Source of the DNA: an uncultured Rothia sp.
GTDB lineage: Bacteria; Actinomycetota; Actinomycetes; Actinomycetales; Micrococcaceae
Direction of reading: 5' to 3'
Length of the DNA: 10,098 nucleotides
Assembly (NCBI RefSeq): GCF_937976295.1
Contig: NZ_CALJRY010000049.1
Coordinates: forward strand, 1 to 10,098
The notes under the pieces were generated by a model that was not told the DNA's origin, searched no databases, and worked only from the letters and a program-made list of their open reading frames with translations. Below are positions 8,001 to 10,098 of this stretch, piece after piece. Every line of letters begins with the position of its first letter. Position 1 is the first letter of the stretch. The translations under genes and the position numbers were made by a program.

Positions 8001-8046
8001 CCCCGCCCTGGGTGAGTGGGCGTCGAAGGTCCTTGCGGGGGCGTAA
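5029..8046 (+). CDS. oleBC: OleBC fusion: beta-lactone decarboxylase + beta-lactone synthetase
   Basis: A single 1005-residue protein carries the last two steps of olefin synthesis. Residues about 1-365 are OleB, an alpha/beta-hydrolase of the haloalkane-dehalogenase type: HGNPTWSYLW (73-82) forms the oxyanion region, HDWGG (151-155) carries nucleophile D152, D315 in TKDP is the likely acid and H343 in ASHLVIED the catalytic His. OleB releases CO2 from a beta-lactone to give a cis-alkene. After a linker (about 366-410) with a TEGTEG repeat, residues about 411-1005 are OleC, an acyl-AMP-ligase-fold enzyme that uses ATP to close a beta-hydroxy acid into the beta-lactone: P-loop YTSGSTGPAKG (597-607), YGMTEG (741-746), HTGDVG (846-851), R864 and K988 in HNSKIDR. 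ATG at 5029 follows GGAAGGA with 10 bases between. Split oleB and oleC are usual in Gram-negatives; the fusion is known from Micrococcus luteus-type Actinobacteria. An Ala/Gly/Pro-rich loop (about 222-242) sits in the OleB cap. Confidence 0.95.
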   Translation: MRHLNFPKAQPPYNPEEWAGVNPRYSHFLEVPTSAPIELRAQQAGARRWHYLDNLPVLVEQGLEPIGTILCVHGNPTWSYLWRTVLDAGVNERAPWRVVAVDQIDMGYSERTHLDLEGERRTLTDRIADLGDFTKALGLDETDKPVVTLAHDWGGLVSFGWALEHREILSGVMLTNTAVYHDGIENIPAALRLALGVHEWGTHDSTAFIDVTLGLAQNEGRLPAPGSAGAGALDGALPQPKGKQPKRLYPSPLNEAIYRTYRAPYAHPAWREGVRNFVGDIPTGTDIPSYAPMQRIAEQIRDLDVPAFFQWGTKDPVFQRRYLFDLMERMPQAKVHRYEKASHLVIEDYDIATPMISWLAQTFGTLEDGVLVPARNAEAEHRAARARRHGLSSGEGAAAGVTTEGTEGAVPEAFRPMLAALTERADDTSTAVVDMDPKGDGTSVSVTLTWAELNQQVNAAATRLHALGVRPGDRVNLMVPPGARLTTLIYACLKLGAVIVVADTGLGLPGLTRALKGANPSFLVGIPAALSAARTLLWPGVRISVEPLGSVQEKLLGVAGSVFTAPAADGTPGAPVPTPTVVEFPSPVPDADAAVLYTSGSTGPAKGVVYTQRQLAGMRDAIANTYGFAPGSGLVAGFAPFALLGPALGATSVTPTMDVTRPKTLTASALASAAAAIDASVVFASPAALVNVVATADELSGEQRAALAKVQTVLSAGAPIPVPLLEALSALVPNASLHTPYGMTEGLPVTDVSFEMIRQAIAEGTPNAAGEVLDPFARDGVCVGFAVYGAAVAIAPLLQDGSVADELTHEPGVTGEILVSAPHVKDRYDTLWVTEEQSISTPGWHHTGDVGHLDTSGRLWVEGRLAHVLLTSQGVLTPVAAEQSAESLSEVRRAALVAVGPAGTAAPVLVIEASANTTALEARQSASGLKRALLDRVPGAHRFPIAEGVAPFELSQLVRQKVAEDTGVELAAVLVVHEHPTDIRHNSKIDRPALGEWASKVLAGA
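6235..6252. repeat. Perfect 9-bp tandem repeat in the OleB-OleC linker
   Basis: ACTGAGGGC occurs twice in tandem (6235-6243 and 6244-6252) and encodes TEGTEG (residues 403-408). It lies in the low-complexity linker between the two catalytic domains, where length change should be tolerated. Confidence 0.8.
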
Positions 8047-8076
8047 GCGCCTGCCGGATCTCTAAGTCTAAGGAGT

Positions 8077-9336
8077 ATGATGTCCCCTCATTCTTCGCGG
8101 GAGTCCTCTTCCCATGAGTTTGCACCCCGCCTGTCTACATCCCGCCTGTCGACTTCGCACGCGGTGACTTCCCCGACGGCTCGTTTCCGCAAGCCGGCGC
8201 AGCCGCTGGCGGCACGCTACAGCGACCCCGCCCCGCGTTCATTGCGCCCGATTGAGGAGCCCGACTTTGCGCCGCGCACTGGCGAGCGCATCCTCTTTAC
8301 CGGTGCGAGCGGCCTGCTGGGTCGTGAGAGCGTGCTTGCGTTGCTGCGTGCCGGCTACGATGTGCGCGTTTTTCAGCGCGGCGATTCGGGTATTGCGGCT
8401 CTGCTGCCCGATTCGATTCGCCCGCGTTTTGAGCAGGTGCGCGGCGATATTACGAACGCGCAGGCTGTGGATCTGGCGATGACCGGTGTGAACGGCGTGG
8501 TGCATGCTGCGGCGAAGGTTTCGGTCAGCGGCGAGTGGGCTGATTATGAGCGCATCAACATTGAGGGCACCCGCACCCTGCTGCAGGCGACGCTGAACCA
8601 TTCGGTGTCTTCATTCCTGTACATTTCTTCACCGTCGGTGGCTCATGCCGGTGCGGCGATTGTGGGTGATGGTGCCGGCGTGGCGTCCCCGGAGCATGCG
8701 CGCGGTAACTATGCGCGTTCGAAGGCTGCCGCTGAGCTCCTGGCGCTGGAGGCGAACGGTACTCCCCTGCCCGGTGGCGGGGTTTTGCGTGTGGGTGCGT
8801 TGCGTCCTCACCTGATGTGGGGGCCGGGCGATACCCAGCTGGTCGAGCGCATTCTGGAGCGTTCCGCCGCGGGTCGCCTGCCGCTACTCTCTGGCGGTAC
8901 GGGTCTGATTGATACGCTCTACATTGATAACGCCGCCGATGCGCTGGTGCGCGGCTATCAGCGCCTCGACGCTTTTGCGGGCAAGGCGCTGGTGGTGACG
9001 AACGGTCAGCCGCGCACTATCGCTGAGCTGCTCGGTGGTTTCTGCGAGGCGGTGGGCGTTCCCGCCCCGCGTTTCTCGGTTCCGGCGAAGGTTGCGGCTC
9101 TGGCGGGTAAGGTCATTGAGCGCGTGTGGGAGCGTCTGCCGAAGAACGTGACTGCCGGTGATGAGCCGCCGATGACGGAGTTCCTCGCCGAGCAGCTGTC
9201 GACCGCGCACTGGTTTGATCAGCGCCGCACCCGTGAGCTTCTGCAGTGGGAGCCTTCCGTGTCGATTGAGGAAGGCTACGAGCGTCTGGGCTTGTTCTAC
9301 GGCGACAGGTACAGCGGGGACAAGTACAGCCGCTAG
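8077..9336 (+). CDS. oleD: OleD, NAD(P)H-dependent 2-alkyl-3-ketoacid reductase
   Basis: OleD is an extended short-chain dehydrogenase/reductase, related to 3-beta-hydroxysteroid dehydrogenases, that reduces the OleA product to the beta-hydroxy acid used by OleC. The Rossmann motif TGASGLLG is at 75-82, a probable catalytic Ser at about S185 (YISSPS), and YARSK gives Y212 and K216. The core starts only near residue 70; before it is an unusual Ser/Pro/Arg-rich extension with no signal-peptide hydrophobic core and an RLSTS duplication (18-27). The last residues repeat GDRYS/GDKYS. AAGGAG at 8070-8075 is followed by two in-frame ATGs, 8077 and 8080; the second has the better spacing (4 bases), so the true start may be 8080. 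The gene is 30 bp after oleBC, so cotranscription and shared regulation are likely. In Xanthomonas, OleB, OleC and OleD form a large complex; whether a fused OleBC does this with OleD is unknown. Confidence 0.93.
   Translation: MMSPHSSRESSSHEFAPRLSTSRLSTSHAVTSPTARFRKPAQPLAARYSDPAPRSLRPIEEPDFAPRTGERILFTGASGLLGRESVLALLRAGYDVRVFQRGDSGIAALLPDSIRPRFEQVRGDITNAQAVDLAMTGVNGVVHAAAKVSVSGEWADYERINIEGTRTLLQATLNHSVSSFLYISSPSVAHAGAAIVGDGAGVASPEHARGNYARSKAAAELLALEANGTPLPGGGVLRVGALRPHLMWGPGDTQLVERILERSAAGRLPLLSGGTGLIDTLYIDNAADALVRGYQRLDAFAGKALVVTNGQPRTIAELLGGFCEAVGVPAPRFSVPAKVAALAGKVIERVWERLPKNVTAGDEPPMTEFLAEQLSTAHWFDQRRTRELLQWEPSVSIEEGYERLGLFYGDRYSGDKYSR
8128..8157. repeat. Two 15-bp tandem repeats in the OleD N-terminal extension
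   Basis: Units 8128-8142 and 8143-8157 share CGCCTGTC(T/G)AC and encode RLSTS twice (residues 18-27). They lie in the non-catalytic N-terminal extension and are in frame. Confidence 0.75.
9301..9330. repeat. Two 15-bp tandem repeats at the OleD C-terminus
   Basis: Units 9301-9315 and 9316-9330 (GG(C/G)GACA(G/A)GTACAGC) differ at two bases and encode GDRYS/GDKYS, directly before the final Arg and the TAG stop. This polar tail lies outside the recognisable reductase core. Confidence 0.8.
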
Positions 9337-9393
9337 TTGCTTCTGTTCGGGTTGGCTCCCCCGCCCCGGTTTAGAAAAATAGGGTTTAAACGA

Positions 9394-9445
9394 ATGACGG
9401 CGTAGCTACATCCCCCATCTGGGAGGAACGTAGCTACGCCGTCAT
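9394..9445. terminator. 16-bp perfect inverted repeat between convergent oleD and mutM
   Basis: The arms 9394-9409 and 9430-9445 are exact inverted complements around a 20-base spacer that has its own small TCCC/GGGA stem (9411-9414 with 9421-9424). oleD ends 57 bp to the left and mutM ends 54 bp to the right, so the hairpin is placed to end both convergent transcripts. On the minus strand it is followed by TCGTTTAAAC and then TTTTT (9379-9375); on the plus strand there is no T-run. It is thus a better terminator for mutM than for oleD. It could also belong to a repeat family in the genome, which I cannot test here. Confidence 0.7.
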
Positions 9446-9499
9446 CTGCGTATCTAGCGTGAGTTTGTGCCTATCGTAAGCCTTATCGAGAGCCTTTAC

Positions 9500-10098
9500 T
9501 TATCGGGAGCGTGGCGCCCGCTGGCAGTGCGGGCAACGATAGGAGGAGCGGTTCTGGAACGGTTCGCGCACGATCAGGGAGGTGCGGCCCGCCTCCGCGC
9601 AACGGTGGCAGGGCTCCCCGGCACGACCGTAGGCATTCAGCGAGCGCTCAAAATAGCCGGACTCGCCCAGCACATTCACGTACAGGGCGTCGAAGCTTGT
9701 GCCGCCAGCCGCCAGGGACTCGCGCAGCACCTGGGTGACCGCTTCCAGCAGTTCGCGGGTTTGGGCGGCGCTTAGGGCGCGTGCGGGCTTCGCGTAGTGT
9801 AGTCGCGCCCGCCACAGCGCCTCGTCGGCGTAGATATTGCCCACCCCGGAGATGACCGATTGGTCCAGCAGCACCTTCTTAATGCCGCTGGAGGTGCGCA
9901 GGAACTTTCGGCGCACCGCCGCGGGGTCGAAGAACTCATCCAGCGGGTCGCGGGCAATGTGCTTGACCGCCTGCGGCACGAGGAAATGCTCGGGCACGGC
10001 GTTGGAATCGGTGCCGGGATTGGTACCCTCTTCGGGTGCCATTTCGCCTGCAACCGTAGCGGGTACGTCCGGCACGAGCGGGCTGAGGAACATGCCGC
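9500..10098 (-). CDS. mutM: Formamidopyrimidine-DNA glycosylase (Fpg/MutM), 5' end outside window
   Basis: MutM removes oxidised purines such as 8-oxoguanine and nicks the abasic site. Only the C-terminal two thirds are present; the frame stays open to the right edge (a Gly codon precedes the first visible Met), so the Met at 10093 is probably internal and the catalytic N-terminal Pro and beta-hairpin Lys are off the window. Numbering from that Met, the H2TH region with LLDQSVISGVGNIYADE is at about 75-91. The C-terminal zinc finger has Cys pairs at C162/C165 and C187/C190, with R182 in QNRSSY matching the lesion-binding Arg. The stop is TAA at 9502-9500. An acidic, Pro-rich stretch (about residues 10-36) looks longer than the usual loop there. 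In relatives mutM precedes smc directly; here the ole operon lies between them. Confidence 0.95.
   Translation of the reverse strand, partial: GMFLSPLVPDVPATVAGEMAPEEGTNPGTDSNAVPEHFLVPQAVKHIARDPLDEFFDPAAVRRKFLRTSSGIKKVLLDQSVISGVGNIYADEALWRARLHYAKPARALSAAQTRELLEAVTQVLRESLAAGGTSFDALYVNVLGESGYFERSLNAYGRAGEPCHRCAEAGRTSLIVREPFQNRSSYRCPHCQRAPRSR

Noticed and set aside
1..10098. CRISPR arrays, tRNA or rRNA genes, insertion sequences, prophage or toxin-antitoxin genes
   Set aside because: No regularly spaced long repeats, no recognisable tRNA or rRNA segments and no transposase or integrase motifs were seen. The short tandem repeats lie within coding frames and have no spacers.

Overview
The window looks like chromosomal DNA from a high-GC Gram-positive bacterium of the Micrococcaceae, most likely Rothia or a close relative. 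That placement rests on the Smc and MutM protein style, the actinobacterial gene neighbourhood and the fused oleBC gene. It was not checked against any database.

Layout. Positions 1-252 are a non-coding spacer after smc, with a weak candidate promoter pointing off the left edge, where ftsY would be expected. Positions 253-3576 (minus) hold smc, the chromosome condensin ATPase. Positions 3577-3887 are a divergent intergenic region between smc and oleA. Positions 3888-9336 (plus) hold a compact three-gene operon, oleA - oleBC (a fusion) - oleD. Positions 9337-9499 are a convergent spacer with a 16-bp perfect inverted repeat, probably a bidirectional terminator. Positions 9500-10098 (minus) are the C-terminal two thirds of mutM/fpg, whose 5' end lies beyond the right edge.

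How the genes work together. The ole genes encode a complete head-to-head long-chain olefin pathway. OleA condenses two fatty acyl-CoAs to a beta-keto acid, and OleD reduces it to the beta-hydroxy acid. The OleC half of the fusion closes this to a beta-lactone, and the OleB half removes CO2 to give an internal cis-alkene. Catalytic residues are visible in all four activities, so the pathway appears intact. Flanking it are two housekeeping genes that are normally adjacent in Actinobacteria (rnc-mutM-smc-ftsY). The olefin operon sits between them in the opposite orientation. Ile codon choice (mostly ATT) looks alike in the parts of smc and oleBC I read, so recent foreign acquisition is not obvious.

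Other features worth attention are a divergent Smc hinge, several short in-frame tandem duplications (mostly 15 bp) in low-constraint stretches of smc, oleBC and oleD, a long N-terminal extension on OleD, and a terminator-like hairpin just upstream of oleA.
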